Numbered from the stretch's first letter, positions 1-9,933 are shown. The stretch: 64,000 bases of DNA from Bathynomus jamesi (GCA_023014485.1 JAJOZX010000880.1:257501-321500), one strand, 5' to 3'. Translations and numbers: made by a program. Notes: generated by a model from the sequence alone, not told the origin.

Positions 1-100
1 ATAAAGTATTAAAGATTAAGACTTTATATTACTTTATAAAACAAAGTAATATCTTCAAATTTAAAAGAAATTATTTCCGGTGGAAAACAATTTCCACACG

Positions 101-107
<7 letters not shown>

Positions 108-146
<39 letters not shown>
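108..146. repeat. (TA)n microsatellite
   Basis: About 39 bases of uninterrupted TA dinucleotide. It directly abuts the left copy of the repeat family that starts at 147. Confidence 0.95.
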
Positions 147-149
<3 letters not shown>

Positions 150-275
150 ACTCAGAATGGTCCCAAAAGAAATTTTATGTAATACGCAGACTGTGCATGG
201 AACAAGGAACCCTTCTGGGATATTAAATTCACTATGGTCCAAATAAATAATAGTAAACGGCAAATACAAAATATA
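147..275 (+). repeat. Interspersed repeat R1, left inverted copy
   Basis: This segment reappears in inverted orientation at 505-641 and, split by a Tigger element, at 29432-29527 plus 32074-32190. A shared landmark is GACTGTGCATGGAACAAGGA. The copies differ by substitutions and small deletions. No coding capacity is visible. The family type is unknown; inverted paired copies beside microsatellites suggest a foldback or Penelope-like arrangement, which is inference. Confidence 0.75.
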
Positions 276-504
276 GCTTCCCTCACAAGCTATCTACTAA
301 GCAGATAGGAGCCAGCTTTGGAACAGGGTCTAGAGTTTAAAACTAAACTAGACAACTACATTCAGAACCTCAATATACGCAAGAAACTTGTTGCATTTAC
401 GTCGGATTAACTTCACATCAAAGAAAAAGGGCAACTACTGTATTTTCAGCCAAATCAAAAACGTAAAACCTCAACCGGAAACTTTGAGCGTCCATTTCTG
501 CTAG

Positions 505-641
505 TGATCCGTTGCCCGCATTGGGTTTCCATCATGAAAAAAACTTTTGTATTTGCCATTTACTATTACTTATTCGAACCATTGTGCATTTAATATCCCA
601 GAAGGATTCCTTGTTCCATACACAGTGTGTTACACACACAT
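505..641 (-). repeat. Interspersed repeat R1, right inverted copy
   Basis: Reverse complement of the family at 147-275. It carries the extra segment with the landmark TTGCCCGCATTGGGTTT, which is also found (inverted) at 32105-32130. It is followed immediately by a (GT)n tract. Confidence 0.75.

Positions 642-692
<51 letters not shown>
642..692. repeat. (GT)n microsatellite
   Basis: About 50 bases of TG/GT dinucleotide bordering the right copy of repeat R1. Confidence 0.95.
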
Positions 693-693
<1 letters not shown>

Positions 694-1299
694 GCCTCCT
701 GTCTTTATTCTCTGAGCAAGTGTTTAATACACGAAAGGCTTTGGAATGGCTTTTTATTTTCCCTATGTGTGTGCATCATATAAATAGAGGACGAACTATA
801 AGCTGAAAGAAAACCTCGCTAGAAAACTGTGGATGCGTATGAGCGGACCGATTCCTTCCCACTTCACGCCATTCCCAGTTATAAAAGCGGGAATCAACGA
901 ATGTTCCAAGTGAGAAATCGAAATGTGGGAGAGAAAAACTTCCCTCGTTTCGAAATTACTCAAAACTGAAATGAAACGAACCTGCTATAAACTAACCTAA
1001 CCTAAATAATTAACCTAACTAGTTAATCGAACTGGGAAACCCGTGGATAAGAATGATAAATATGAAGTGGGGGGGGACACCCCGATGCGTGAAAAGCCAT
1101 CTTTGATATTGTCACTGTTGGACCAAGAATCAAATAAAAATGAGGCAAATTGAAAAATCACCACTCGATCGGACTCGACCTTAAGGTTTGCATTACATTT
1201 CAATGAGAAATTACAAGGATATGCTAATATCACCACATTTCAGCATGTTCATCCACACAAACCCAAGAACTTTCTTGTATTAAAAAATCGCTTAGAGTT

Positions 1300-1302
<3 letters not shown>
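693..1302. other. No gene seen
   Basis: AT-rich DNA without recognised coding or mobile sequence. It holds a degenerate TTAGG-type run (CCTAACCTAAATAATTAACC) near 997-1016. Short open frames here show no recognisable family. Confidence 0.5.

Positions 1303-1365
<63 letters not shown>
1303..1365. repeat. (TA)n microsatellite
   Basis: About 63 bases of TA dinucleotide, immediately outside the left arm of the inverted repeat that starts at 1366. Confidence 0.95.
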
Positions 1366-1371
<6 letters not shown>

Positions 1372-1615
1372 CTGCACATCTTCAGACAGTTCCCTCATAG
1401 ATCTCCATGATGCAGTGGGGTTATGTTTAGATTAATGGAAATACAAGCATGCACAAAACATAAATGCAAGGTTGCCTCTATTCTTTTGTCTTCTTCATAT
1501 ACTTTTGTTTTTTTTGTTTGTTTTTAAAAAAATGATTTAAACCAAACAATCCTGGTTTAAAGGTTCTCAATGTCTGCCCCGTTATTCTCTTTGCTCTGTT
1601 TACTGCTATCTTATT
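1366..1615 (-). repeat. Left arm of ~250-bp inverted repeat
   Basis: This arm is the near-exact reverse complement of 2880-3139. Its inner part (about 1566-1615) matches the reverse-transcriptase 3' region of LINE-A seen at 48480-48530. The arm is therefore a composite of unknown sequence joined to a LINE-A scrap. The arms flank (TA)n tracts and the transposon at 1629-2819. Confidence 0.85.
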
Positions 1616-1628
1616 GTATATATATATA

Positions 1629-2819
1629 CAGGGTGGGCCGTAAGTTTCCATACATAGGAAAAATAAACATTTTGTTATGGACAACCATTTTTATTTATAT
1701 AATATGCTCTACATGGTTGCCATTGTTTTGAAAACACATTTCAATACGTGTTCCCCACTGTTGATGAACACGCATTAGCACAGTTGACGTTATGCTTGTA
1801 ATGGCGTTGGTGATACGTTCCTTTAGATGATTTATGTCTCGTATCTTTTCCTGATACACCATGGCCTTCAAGTGCCCCCAAAGATAGAAATCAAGGGGGT
1901 GAGATCTGGGGATCTGGGAGGCCACTCCACAGGACCACGCCGACCAATCCAAGCATCCGGAAACTGCTGCTGATCCAAATACCGACGCACGTGAAGACCA
2001 TAATGAGGTGGAGCTCCATCTTGCTGGAAGTAAACTGGGAAGTTACCTTCCTCGTTTAGCAGGGATGGGAAAATCTCTTCTTGCAACATGTTAAGATACC
2101 TTTCGGCATTAAGATTTCCACTGACAAAAAAAATTGGTCCAATAATTCTGTCACCCCATATCCCGGCCCACACCATCACTTTACCGGCACCTTGCATCTT
2201 CGTCGGACTCAGCCAGTTAGGGTTAGCATTACTCCAATAACGTATGTTTTGCCGATTAACCTCTCCATTGACGTAAAAATTTGCTTCATCAGTAAACAAG
2301 ATCTTAGTTGAAAAGTTTGCATCCTCGTTCACTTTGGTTAATGCCCATTCACAGAATTCCATCCGTCTATCCGGGTCGTCTTCACTCAAATGCTGTGCCA
2401 TATGCAATTTGTATGGATGCCATTTGTTTGCTTTCAAAATGCGCCTGATACTCGATCTGCTGACACCACTTTCTGCAGACAACCGTCGTGTACTTTTTCT
2501 GGGACTCCGTGTAAGCGCTGTAAGTATCGTAGCTGTTGTGTCTTCATCGGTGGCTGTACGTCTTGGACCACTTCGCGGTTGATCTGCAACATTTCCAGTT
2601 TTCTGAAACTTGTTAATAAGTTTTGCCACAGTGTCGTGTGTGATGTTCGTTCCATGTTTTCTGTTAAAGTTCATTGCAACCATGCGACTGCTTCCCGACC
2701 CAGCCATCAGTATGATTTCAATTCGTTGCTCTTTCGTCAAACGCATATTCTTAGGGTATCTGAAACATAAAAACAAACGTTTAAATTTTCCTATGTATGG
2801 AAACTTACGGCCCACCCTG
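1629..2819 (-). mobile_element. Tc1/mariner-like transposon, 1.19 kb
   Basis: The ends are perfect terminal inverted repeats of about 31 bp starting CAGGGTGGGCCGTAAG. The duplicated target is TA (1627-1628 and 2820-2821), the hallmark of the IS630-Tc1-mariner superfamily. One transposase frame on the minus strand fills the interior. The element sits between (TA)n tracts in the centre of a 250-bp inverted repeat. Confidence 0.93.
1695..2746 (-). pseudogene. Mariner-like transposase, one frameshift
   Basis: A DDE/D transposase that would cut and paste its own element. The start at 2746 (MRLTKEQRIEII) is chosen because upstream codons are only TIR and TA repeat. An N-terminal helix-turn-helix region is followed by RRLSAESGVSRSSIRRIL. 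Catalytic motifs are FTDEANF (first Asp), QQDGAPPHY (second Asp) and, after a frameshift in a C run near 1895-1899, DFYLWGHLK (third Asp). About 42 residues separate the second and third Asp, wider than the 34 of classic mariner or Tc1. The full length would be about 350 residues, normal for the family. One base missing from the C run puts the last 66 residues out of frame, so this copy is inactive; otherwise it looks young. Confidence 0.9.
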
Positions 2820-2821
2820 TA

Positions 2822-2879
2822 AAGTATATATATATATATATATAATATATAATATATATATATATATATATATACACAC
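2822..2879. repeat. (TA)n / (TAA) microsatellite
   Basis: Imperfect TA tract ending in CACACA, between the transposon and the right arm of the inverted repeat. Confidence 0.9.
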
Positions 2880-3139
2880 AATAAGATAGCAGTAAACAGA
2901 GCAAAGAGAAAAACGGGGCAGACATTGAGAACCTTTAAACCAGGATTGTTTGGTTTAAATCATTTTTTGTAAAAACAAACAAAAAACAAAAAAACAAAAG
3001 TATATGAAGAAGACATAAAAGAATAGAGGCAACCTTGCATTTATATTTTGTGCATGCGTGTATTTCCATTAATCTAAACATAACCCCACTTGCATCATGG
3101 AGATCTATGAGGGAACTGTCTGAAGATGTGCAGAACAAT
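2880..3139 (+). repeat. Right arm of ~250-bp inverted repeat
   Basis: Reverse-complement partner of 1366-1615. It begins with the LINE-A scrap (ATAAGATAGCAGTAAACAGA) and ends at GATGTGCAGAACAAT. It differs from the left arm by a few substitutions and by homopolymer length in the A-rich middle. Confidence 0.85.
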
Positions 3140-3155
3140 GCAGTAGTGTTCATAA

Positions 3156-3323
3156 CCATCATCGCATGCTGCAGTTGAAAGAATTTTTTCTGCTTTTGGA
3201 CTGATACAGTCCAAATTAAGAAATAAATTAGGAGTTGATAAAGCTCTTTGTATTTCAGGGTTGGTAAATAAAACAAATTTTTTTAATAAAAAACCCAAAA
3301 CTTTGTTTTTACATGTAGGCTAG
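3156..3323 (+). pseudogene. hAT transposase C-terminal remnant
   Basis: Reading the plus strand from 3156 gives SSHAAVERIFSAFGLIQSK and then KLRNKLGVDKA, ending at a TAG at 3321-3323. The S-x-A-x-V-E-R-x-F-S block followed by K-x-R-N-x-L is the signature of the hAT dimerisation domain at the transposase C-terminus. Only about 55 residues remain. No TIR or 8-bp duplication was found around it, so the parent element has been largely lost or overwritten by the inverted repeat next to it. Confidence 0.8.
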
Positions 3324-3453
3324 GCCTATATGGGCTAAAGAATTATTTCTTAAATATTTGGTTATATGCACATATAAGTCATATGTTTATTTTCTTAATT
3401 TATGGTTAAGCTATTGTTTTCTCTGCTTTCATTTTTTTAACACTTGAATTATA

Positions 3454-4416
3454 AGCACACCGGACAAAAAATTAGTCACCCCTCTCAGAATGTACCTAAT
3501 AACGTGTGACGGCGCCTCTGGCCTTGATAACCGCACGAATCCGGCGAGGCAGAGACTCTACGAGGTTGTGCATGTACTGAACATCGATTTGCTGCCACTC
3601 GTTCATCAGCCGGTCCCGAAGTTCCGCCAGAGTCCGTGGGTGTCTATTCCTGCGCTTCACTTTCTGTTTCCAGCCTGAACAACACCTTCGACGCATTCAG
3701 GATTAAAGGCTTCATTGGACCTGCGATGTACTCGTCGCCTCCCATCATTGGAGAATAAACAAAAACGGGACTCATCAGACCAAATTACACATTTCCAATC
3801 TGCCGCAGTCCAGTTTTTGTGCCTCTGAGCCCATTTATAACGTGCCAATTTGTGACTTGCTGTTAACAGCGGCCTCTTCCGTGGTACCCTGCTCCAGATG
3901 TCCATCGCATGCAGTTCTCGTCGCAATGTCCGTTCGGAAATTGGTCGCTGGAGAACCTCATTGGTTTCTTGGGGCAATTGTTCTCTGGTTTGAAAACGAT
4001 TTGCAGTTACTAGACGAGAAACATGGCGGCGGCCCCTATTGTCGAGAATTGTTTTCCGGCCACAGTTACGCCGTCGATTGTCAGTTGATTGCGAACTACA
4101 CCACTCTTTGTAAACTCGCTGGACAGTACGCGTTGACACACCAACAAATTGGGCTACTTCAGACATTTTGTGTCCGTGGGCTCTGCCAAACACGATGGCT
4201 CCTTTTTGCCACTGAGTAACGTCTGCCTCACGACCCATTTTGCAGACTATATCCAACACACACTTTGTTCTTCACCACCTCACGAAACAGATCTGATCCT
4301 GTGTGCTACGTCACCGCTACTTGTCACTTACCAATGCTACATCAGCGCCCTCTGTGTGACCTTGAACTTCCTACTATCGGTGCTATTAGGGGTGACTAAT
4401 TTTTGTCCGGTGTGCT
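3454..4416 (-). mobile_element. Tc1-type transposon, internally deleted
   Basis: Terminal inverted repeats of about 28 bp begin AGCACACCGGACAAAAA and differ by one A. They are flanked by TA (3452-3453, 4417-4418). The length is 963 bp against roughly 1.3 kb for complete relatives, in agreement with the deletion seen in the transposase. Confidence 0.93.
3496..4238 (-). pseudogene. Tc1 (DD34E-type) transposase lacking catalytic core
   Basis: It begins MGREADVTQWQKGAIV at 4238 with a paired-like DNA-binding region (VAQFVGVSTRTVQRVYKEW). It continues to the first catalytic Asp in CVIWSDESRF. Near 3672 the frame jumps from GVVQAG to the C-terminal KVKRRNRHPRTLAEL and ends IKARGAVTRY at 3496. The stretch that should hold the second Asp and the catalytic Glu of SPDLNPIE is missing. 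This copy cannot transpose itself but keeps both ends and could once have been mobilised in trans. Confidence 0.92.
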
Positions 4417-4449
4417 TATTAGAAACACTAAAAGTTTTCAATTTCCTCA

Positions 4450-4452
<3 letters not shown>

Positions 4453-4494
<42 letters not shown>
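4453..4494. repeat. (TA)n microsatellite
   Basis: About 42 bases of TA that run directly into the left TIR of the element at 4495. Confidence 0.95.
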
Positions 4495-4497
<3 letters not shown>

Positions 4498-5142
4498 GGT
4501 GTCCCAGGAGGAAATGTCAAGAATGCACCATTTGACTTTTTGGGTATTTCTAAGTAGAAAGTATTATATCGACATGTGCCTGATTCCCAACCGTTACCGA
4601 GATACAGGCCTCTACATTTGGGTAACTAAAACATAATAAAAAGCCGATCTTAGATAATATTCAATGACATTTAATGATACATTGGCAACTGTGCAGATCC
4701 TCACATTATTTATTTACATTATTTTTTTGTCTGGGGGTTCTTGAAGAGTAACGTTTATCAGCGGGGTAAGCCCGAAACTAGGGAGCAGTTGGTTGCACGT
4801 ATACAGGATGCGTTCATAAACCTCAGAAATGAACTTCCGCGTTTTCCTTGGCAAGACTCGATGGATCGGAGGCTCGCCGCGTGCATTGAAGAAGGAGGGG
4901 GTCACTTTGAAACCATTCTGCAATAAGTGCAATAGTGTATTTTATGTTTGTACTTTTTTAAACCACAAGTGTCATTAAATAGTATCTAAGATCGCCTTTT
5001 TATTATGTTTTAATTACCCAAATGTAGAGGCCTGTATCTCGGTAACGGTTGGGAATCAGACCCATATCGATATAATACTTTCTACTTAGAAATACCCAGA
5101 GTGAAATGGTACATTCTTGACATTTCCTCCTGGGACACCCTG
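4495..5142 (+). mobile_element. Long-TIR mariner-like derivative, 648 bp
   Basis: Starts CAGGGTGTCCCAGGAGG and ends with its complement, flanked by TA on both sides. The inverted repeats extend about 170-190 bp, far longer than the roughly 30 bp of the element at 1629. The middle 200 bp holds the last quarter of a transposase frame. It is a deletion derivative, probably non-autonomous. Confidence 0.9.
4720..4926 (+). pseudogene. Mariner-like transposase, C-terminal remnant
   Basis: The frame reads FVWGFLKSNVYQRGKPET, then REQLVARIQDAFINLR, and ends IEEGGGHFETILQ with a stop at 4926. The W-G-x-L-K-x-x-V-Y block normally lies just after the third catalytic Asp, and the G-G-H-F-E end is typical of this transposase group. 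All catalytic residues are deleted. Confidence 0.85.
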
Positions 5143-5231
5143 TATATATATATATATAAGCCTACAGGCTGTATATTAAAAACCAATGTTTTTTTTTTTT
5201 TTTTTTAAATGTTTTTTTTACCAACCCTGCT

Positions 5232-5428
5232 TTAAACGACGGGATAGGAATGTAATGATTCCTCTACTGAAAACCCTGATCATACCCAAATTGGAATACT
5301 GCTGTCCTAACATTCCCATATAAAAAAGAAGTCATTAGACAGCTGGAAGGGATTCAGAGAAGTTTCACAGCCAAGATCAATGGGTGCAAAGAACTAACTT
5401 ACTGGGAATGGTTACGCGAACTAGACCT
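5232..5428 (+). mobile_element. LINE-A, left part (interrupted copy)
   Basis: Matches the reverse complement of 48300-48480 closely (for example CCAAGATCAATGGGTGCAAA). It encodes the region after the reverse-transcriptase core. The copy is 5'-truncated at about 5232 and interrupted at 5428 by LINE-B; it resumes at 10412. The preceding 5160-5231 is T-rich and unassigned. Confidence 0.9.
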
Positions 5429-5589
5429 TTTTTTGTTTTTGTTTTCCAGATTTACCGCCGATTCGTACCTAAAGAGGTGATACATATCTCGGCGAGGCAG
5501 TGAGTGGGTGATGTTACTCTGCTGGGGGTGGTAGACCAGGGGAATGAGTAAGGGTCAGTCAATGGATAGTAGGTAGGAGGGGTACGGTT

Positions 5590-5895
5590 TCAGATGCGAT
5601 GGAGCAGATGGGAGTGAGTACGGAAGAGGAGAACCGCTTCCGCTGAAAAGTGGGGGCCGTCGGCAAGTATGGATCGTAGGCAGTTGGGTATGGGGTTTTC
5701 GGCCGAGAGAGGGAAACACCTGCGACGGAGAGCGGACAGCTTTGAGCATTCCACCAGGAGGTGTAAGACAGTGATAGGGGTATGGCAGGTAGGGCAAAGC
5801 GGGGCTGGCGAGTTCGCCATAAGGTGTCCGTGGGTGATGCGGGTGTGACCTATGCGGAGACGGGCTAGGATTACTTCTTTAAGTGGGCTATTGTG
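5590..5895 (-). pseudogene. LINE-B ORF2 C-terminal remnant
   Basis: The frame reads VILARLRIGHTRITHGHLM, then a CPTCHTPITVLHLLVEC zinc-binding motif (C-x2-C-x8-H-x4-C), ending at 5590. This cysteine-histidine motif after ARLRIGHT is typical of the extreme C-terminus of Jockey/I-type LINE polyproteins, downstream of reverse transcriptase and RNase H. Nothing of the catalytic domains survives in this copy. Confidence 0.85.
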
Positions 5896-6052
5896 GTTTT
5901 CGGGGGATCCATTAGTTGATGAAGGGGGATGGGTAAAGGTGTAGGCGCTAGGAGGTTGGAGTGTGAAGGGAGATCTGGAGTTCGCGAAATTGAAGGCTGG
6001 GTCGGGAACATGGCTGGCTATCTACCGTTCACCAGGGAAGGAATCGGTCGGC

Positions 6053-6060
6053 CTGTCGAA
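6053..6060. repeat. 8-bp target duplication (left)
   Basis: CTGTCGAA immediately left of the hAT element, repeated exactly at 7771-7778. Confidence 0.9.
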
Positions 6061-6962
6061 TAGTGATGTAAAAAAACCGTTTTTTTTTTTTTTTTTTAAT
6101 AATAATAATAATAATAATTAATATAGATATTGCCAATTTAATTATAAGGTATACTTTTGCAATGATATATATTATAAAAATAAATAAATAAATAATAAAA
6201 TAGGCCATATGGTACCAGTATAGAATGTCCTTTTCAGCCTATTTACAGAAAAAAACTGGCCTCTTTCTTGCACTGAAAGTCTTGTATCTTGAGATCCATT
6301 AAACTTGCGAGAACACTGGCTGGGAGCTGACTGCCCATTGTCCAACCTTCCCAGGACTCTCCCATCCATGCCTCGGATTTTGAATCTCCCACTTAACTAT
6401 CCTTTAGACCCGCGATGACATATCCCCCCCCCACGAGACCATCCATATATATATATATACATACACATACACCCATATACATATATACCAATATATACAT
6501 AAATACTTATATACACATTTATATCTATTGTATACCCCATACACATGCATACATCCAGAATTCCGGATACATACGCATGCAAACTCACATATATACCTAC
6601 ACAAACTCATACACCTCTATTTCGCCCTTTCATTACCTCCGAGATCATTTAGCACATACAGTAATATCCATACAGCCAAAAGAAACCAATTAAGCAGACA
6701 GAGCAGCAAAGCTAGTATTTATATCCCAAAATGCAAAATTCCAAGAAAGTGAAGTAAAACATGGTGCTACATTGGCTTCGTCAACATCCAAATCTGCAAT
6801 AAATACCAGTACCTGTGATATTGAAACTATTTGCTTTAATCAATCTAGTGATAATGATTCTTCAATGGAAATAGAATCATAATGAAAGTTAAACAGCATT
6901 AGGTTAACACAAAGGTTAAAGAAAGAGATGAATATTTATATTTTTTTTATTTTTCTATTTGG

Positions 6963-7018
<56 letters not shown>

Positions 7019-7019
7019 T

Positions 7020-7285
7020 AGTTCAGGAAGAACCGATTCGCCTCTATTTAAAGGGCATATCTCAGCGGAAAAACAAGAAAAAGTGTGGAGGAAAGACAGA
7101 GGAAAAAGAAAGGGTGGAGGGGACAGTCGAAGTGGAAAAAGACCAAGGATGACAAGGACTGCAGGGTCGAGCCCCATCATCCTTGGGTGCTAGGGCCGGG
7201 AGGGCGCACGTGAAACCTCCAGGAACAAGCACGTACAAACGAGCACAAAGAGCACTCAAGAGCACGAGCTTAGAACCCCCTTGCG

Positions 7286-7286
<1 letters not shown>
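7020..7286. other. GC-rich insert inside the hAT element
   Basis: A block of GC-richer sequence bounded by a 20-base T run on the left and a (TA)n tract on the right, unlike the AT-rich DNA around it. It may be the 3' end of a truncated retroelement in minus orientation. No target duplication or coding family was recognised. Confidence 0.4.

Positions 7287-7288
<2 letters not shown>

Positions 7289-7343
<55 letters not shown>
7289..7343. repeat. (TA)n microsatellite
   Basis: About 55 bases of TA within the hAT element. Confidence 0.95.
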
Positions 7344-7348
<5 letters not shown>

Positions 7349-8028
7349 TGGTATTCTTGCCAATCACAATTATATCTATTGTTTTATACCAGTATTATGG
7401 ATATTATACCAGTACCTGTGATATTGACACTAGCATATATGCTCTACCCAATCTAGTTAAAAAATATATATACATATAAAAAATGAGGGTTTGTTTTTCC
7501 TTTCTATTATATACTTTTTGCGTGATTCAATTTTTCTAAAAGATGACTATATAGTATATATACTAGGTATAACCGTATAAGCATGGTAGTATAGTAAATT
7601 ATAGGTAATACTAATATACTTATTAGATTAAAGGAAAAAAATATGGAATAAGTTTAAAACAATAAAAAACAAAAAAAAACAAAAAAAACAGACTACCTTC
7701 GTTTTAAACAAAAAAAACGACAAAAAAAAACAAAAAAAAACGACACAATAAAAAACGACTCACATCACTACTGTCGAACCCCGCGGAGGTTGCGGGGTCG
7801 AGTCGGCCGAGCGAGACCGGAAGCGTGGATCACGGCAGACAGAGGAACATCGTGGGCTGAGCAGTCAGAAATACCTTGACGGGCTTCTATGGTCGGGCCA
7901 GGGGGGGGCACGTTAACCCTAAAGCGGCGCTACCCGCCTGTCCGGGGTCTCACAGCGGACCCTAGGCGGTGACAGGGGGTACCAAAAAGACCGGGCGGGA
8001 GGGAGGGAGGGCGTACTCAGGGTAGTTG

Positions 8029-9933
8029 TTACGGAGGGGCCGGGGATGTTGGGGGGGTAGGTACTATGAGGGTGGAAAGAGGTGAATCAGAGTGGTCTCG
8101 TGGAGGGGTGGAGAATATGGCACCAAGAGGCAAGGGCAGATCCATGAGACTCGTGGGCGTGGGCGCGGCCGAGCTTCCATCGGTCACACCGTGCAGCCGC
8201 GCCAGAGCCGCATCCACTGGATCCACAGGGCTGAGTCTCGTCGTACGGGGCGGGTCGTGGATTTCGGCCACTATTGTCAGAGTCTGTGGGGGTAGAGCGG
8301 TGGGACTTCTGCGATGGGAAGAGATGGGCATAGTAGACGTGGTGGGCGGTGTAAGGGTCCGAGCCGTCTTCTTGGTCCTAGGGGAAGAGACGTTGGAAGG
8401 CCGGAGGGTCTGGCGACACGCTCCGGCGTCTCCGCCTCGACGGCTTGCTCCGGGCGGCAGGTTCGGGCGTGTACAGGAGTACTGGGAAGGCAGGGTTTGA
8501 GGTGGCTGGGACCCGGGTGCCCTGGTCCAAGACTCCTGGGGGATTCGTGGCAGGTGAGGTGCGGGAAGAAGAGGAACGGTGGGGGGACAGGGGACCGTCG
8601 GGTCCTGCGAGGAGTTGCATTGTGGGGAAAAGGGGGCAGTGGCTGGGGGGGGTTTCGCGCGCAGGCCAGGGCGGCGTGCCGAGATGACAGAGCCGAGAGC
8701 AGCGGCATAGGACACCCCCGGCCTCACCTCCCGACTCCGCACCCTGTCTCGTGCCTCACGGGGGCTAAGGAAGTCCGACACTTGTAGGCCGCGGACCTCC
8801 TTCTCGAACTTGTAGAAAAGGCATTCGCGGGATGAAGAGGGGTGTGCGCCTTCACAGTTGGAGCATTTGGGTGTATTGGGGCACCTGTCAGGGTGAGCAA
8901 GTCGTCCACAGTGCACACACAATTGATGCGGCTGTCGACAAACGGAGCGGACGTGTCCGAATTTATTGCATTTGAAGCAACGGGTCGGGTCTGGGACGTA
9001 TGGGCGGAGAGAAAACTCGCATGAGGCGCGGTCTCCCATACCCCATACAATACGGCCAGGGGGATTAGTGTGTTGTAAAAGTAAGGAGCAGACGTGGGGT
9101 GGGGGAGGGGGGGTGCCTCCCTGTCGGGATGTGAAACGATAGATCTTAGTAACTCCTGGGGTGCGAGGTCCTCCAGGAGCTCGTTCACTGCGACCGACAG
9201 TAGGCGGGTGGCGTAAATAGTGCCCTGACTGGTTCAGGCGAGGGTGTGGGGAAACGGACACCGAGCATCCAAGGACCTCAGTGATGGAGAGTAGGGCTTT
9301 CGTCTCTGCGGCTGAGCGTGATTTTACGAGGAGGGAGCCATCCCTCTGTGGGCGTACGTCATAGCGGCTGGAGTTGCTGTGGGTTCGGATCGCCTGGAAC
9401 GTCCGTTCAGAGTTGTTCGGGAGAGACCCAGATGTAGGCCGAATCACCAGGAATTTGTGGATACTTGGAAGGGAGAGGGAGGCTGTAGAGTCGAAATGTA
9501 CTGGGATATTCAACGGTCGGTAGGACGGCCGTGAATGCCGGCTCCCCCGTCCGCCGCGAAGCTCTCTCCGCGGGGAGGTGGGCTGACGGCGGGTGAGGGG
9601 GGCATATGGGGAGAGCAAGAAGCCGGGTTGTGGGGGCAAGTCCTCGGTGGAACTTGACTTGCCCGAAGGTGGCTGAAGTGGGCTGGGGCGAGACCCCTGC
9701 TCCAGAGAGTGTAGGTCCAAGGGCGTAGTCGAGGGACGGACTGGGGTCGGCAACGGAAAAGGAGAGTGCAAGCGTTCCGCTTCCACAGGGGGGTCAACCC
9801 CATTAGGTTGCGGTCTTCCAGTGGTAAAGGACTCGAGGGCCTGGTTGCCCACCACCCGAGTGTTGATAGTAGTAGTAGTCCGGGAATGAGAAGCAGTAGT
9901 CGTAAGCCGGGGGGGGGGGGGAGAAGTGTCCAT
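8029..9933 (-). CDS. LINE-B ORF1, gag-like nucleic-acid-binding protein
   Basis: An open frame of 634 residues from the ATG at 9931-9933 (MDTSPPPPRL) to a stop at 8029. The first third is proline/serine/arginine-rich and looks disordered. Three zinc knuckles follow: C-x2-C-x4-H-x4-C at about residues 319-332 (CFKCNKFGHVRSVC), CVHCGRLAHPDRC at 339-351 and C-x2-C-x3-H-x6-C at 357-371. This arrangement is standard for ORF1 proteins of Jockey/I-type LINEs, which coat the RNA and assist integration. The tail is again proline-rich. Residues about 236-259 (9157-9228) read poorly, while the adjacent frame gives a sensible SVAVNELLEDLAPQ, so two compensating indels are likely. The frame is open, but the element lacks its reverse transcriptase. 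Confidence 0.88.
   Translation of the reverse strand: MDTSPPPPRLTTTASHSRTTTTINTRVVGNQALESFTTGRPQPNGVDPPVEAERLHSPFPLPTPVRPSTTPLDLHSLEQGSRPSPLQPPSGKSSSTEDLPPQPGFLLSPYAPLTRRQPTSPRRELRGGRGSRHSRPSYRPLNIPVHFDSTASLSLPSIHKFLVIRPTSGSLPNNSERTFQAIRTHSNSSRYDVRPQRDGSLLVKSRSAAETKALLSITEVLGCSVSVSPHPRLNQSGHYLRHPPTVGRSERAPGGPRTPGVTKIYRFTSRQGGTPPPPPHVCSLLLQHTNPPGRIVWGMGDRASCEFSLRPYVPDPTRCFKCNKFGHVRSVCRQPHQLCVHCGRLAHPDRCPNTPKCSNCEGAHPSSSRECLFYKFEKEVRGLQVSDFLSPREARDRVRSREVRPGVSYAAALGSVISARRPGLRAKPPPATAPFSPQCNSSQDPTVPCPPTVPLLPAPHLPRIPQESWTRAPGSQPPQTLPSQYSCTRPNLPPGASRRGGDAGACRQTLRPSNVSSPRTKKTARTLTPPTTSTMPISSHRRSPTALPPQTLTIVAEIHDPPRTTRLSPVDPVDAALARLHGVTDGSSAAPTPTSLMDLPLPLGAIFSTPPRDHSDSPLSTLIVPTPPTSPAPP

Larger units (their letters stand above)
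6061..7770. mobile_element. hAT-type element inserted in LINE-B
   Basis: Ends are inverted TAGTGATGT followed by an A/G-rich stretch running into poly-T or poly-A. An exact 8-bp duplication (CTGTCGAA) is the hAT hallmark. The interior is decayed and includes several TA microsatellites. The segment ACCAGTACCTGTGATATTGA occurs twice (about 6817 and 7407), each time with similar downstream sequence. A plus-strand frame near 6750-6886 ends SSDNDSSMEIES, but I could not identify a transposase domain in it. Confidence 0.85.

Noticed and set aside
24..269. Open frames made of YIYIYIYI or CVCVCV residues across microsatellites
   Set aside because: They are translations of (TA)n or (GT)n tracts running into flanks, repeated at many sites with no conserved start or domain.
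2081..2770. Plus-strand open frames opposite the transposase at 1695-2746
   Set aside because: They are antisense shadows; the minus-strand frame carries the catalytic motifs and fits between the TIRs.
8066..8787. Plus-strand frames up to 157 codons within LINE-B
   Set aside because: GC-rich antisense of ORF1; no domain, and the opposite strand has three zinc knuckles.
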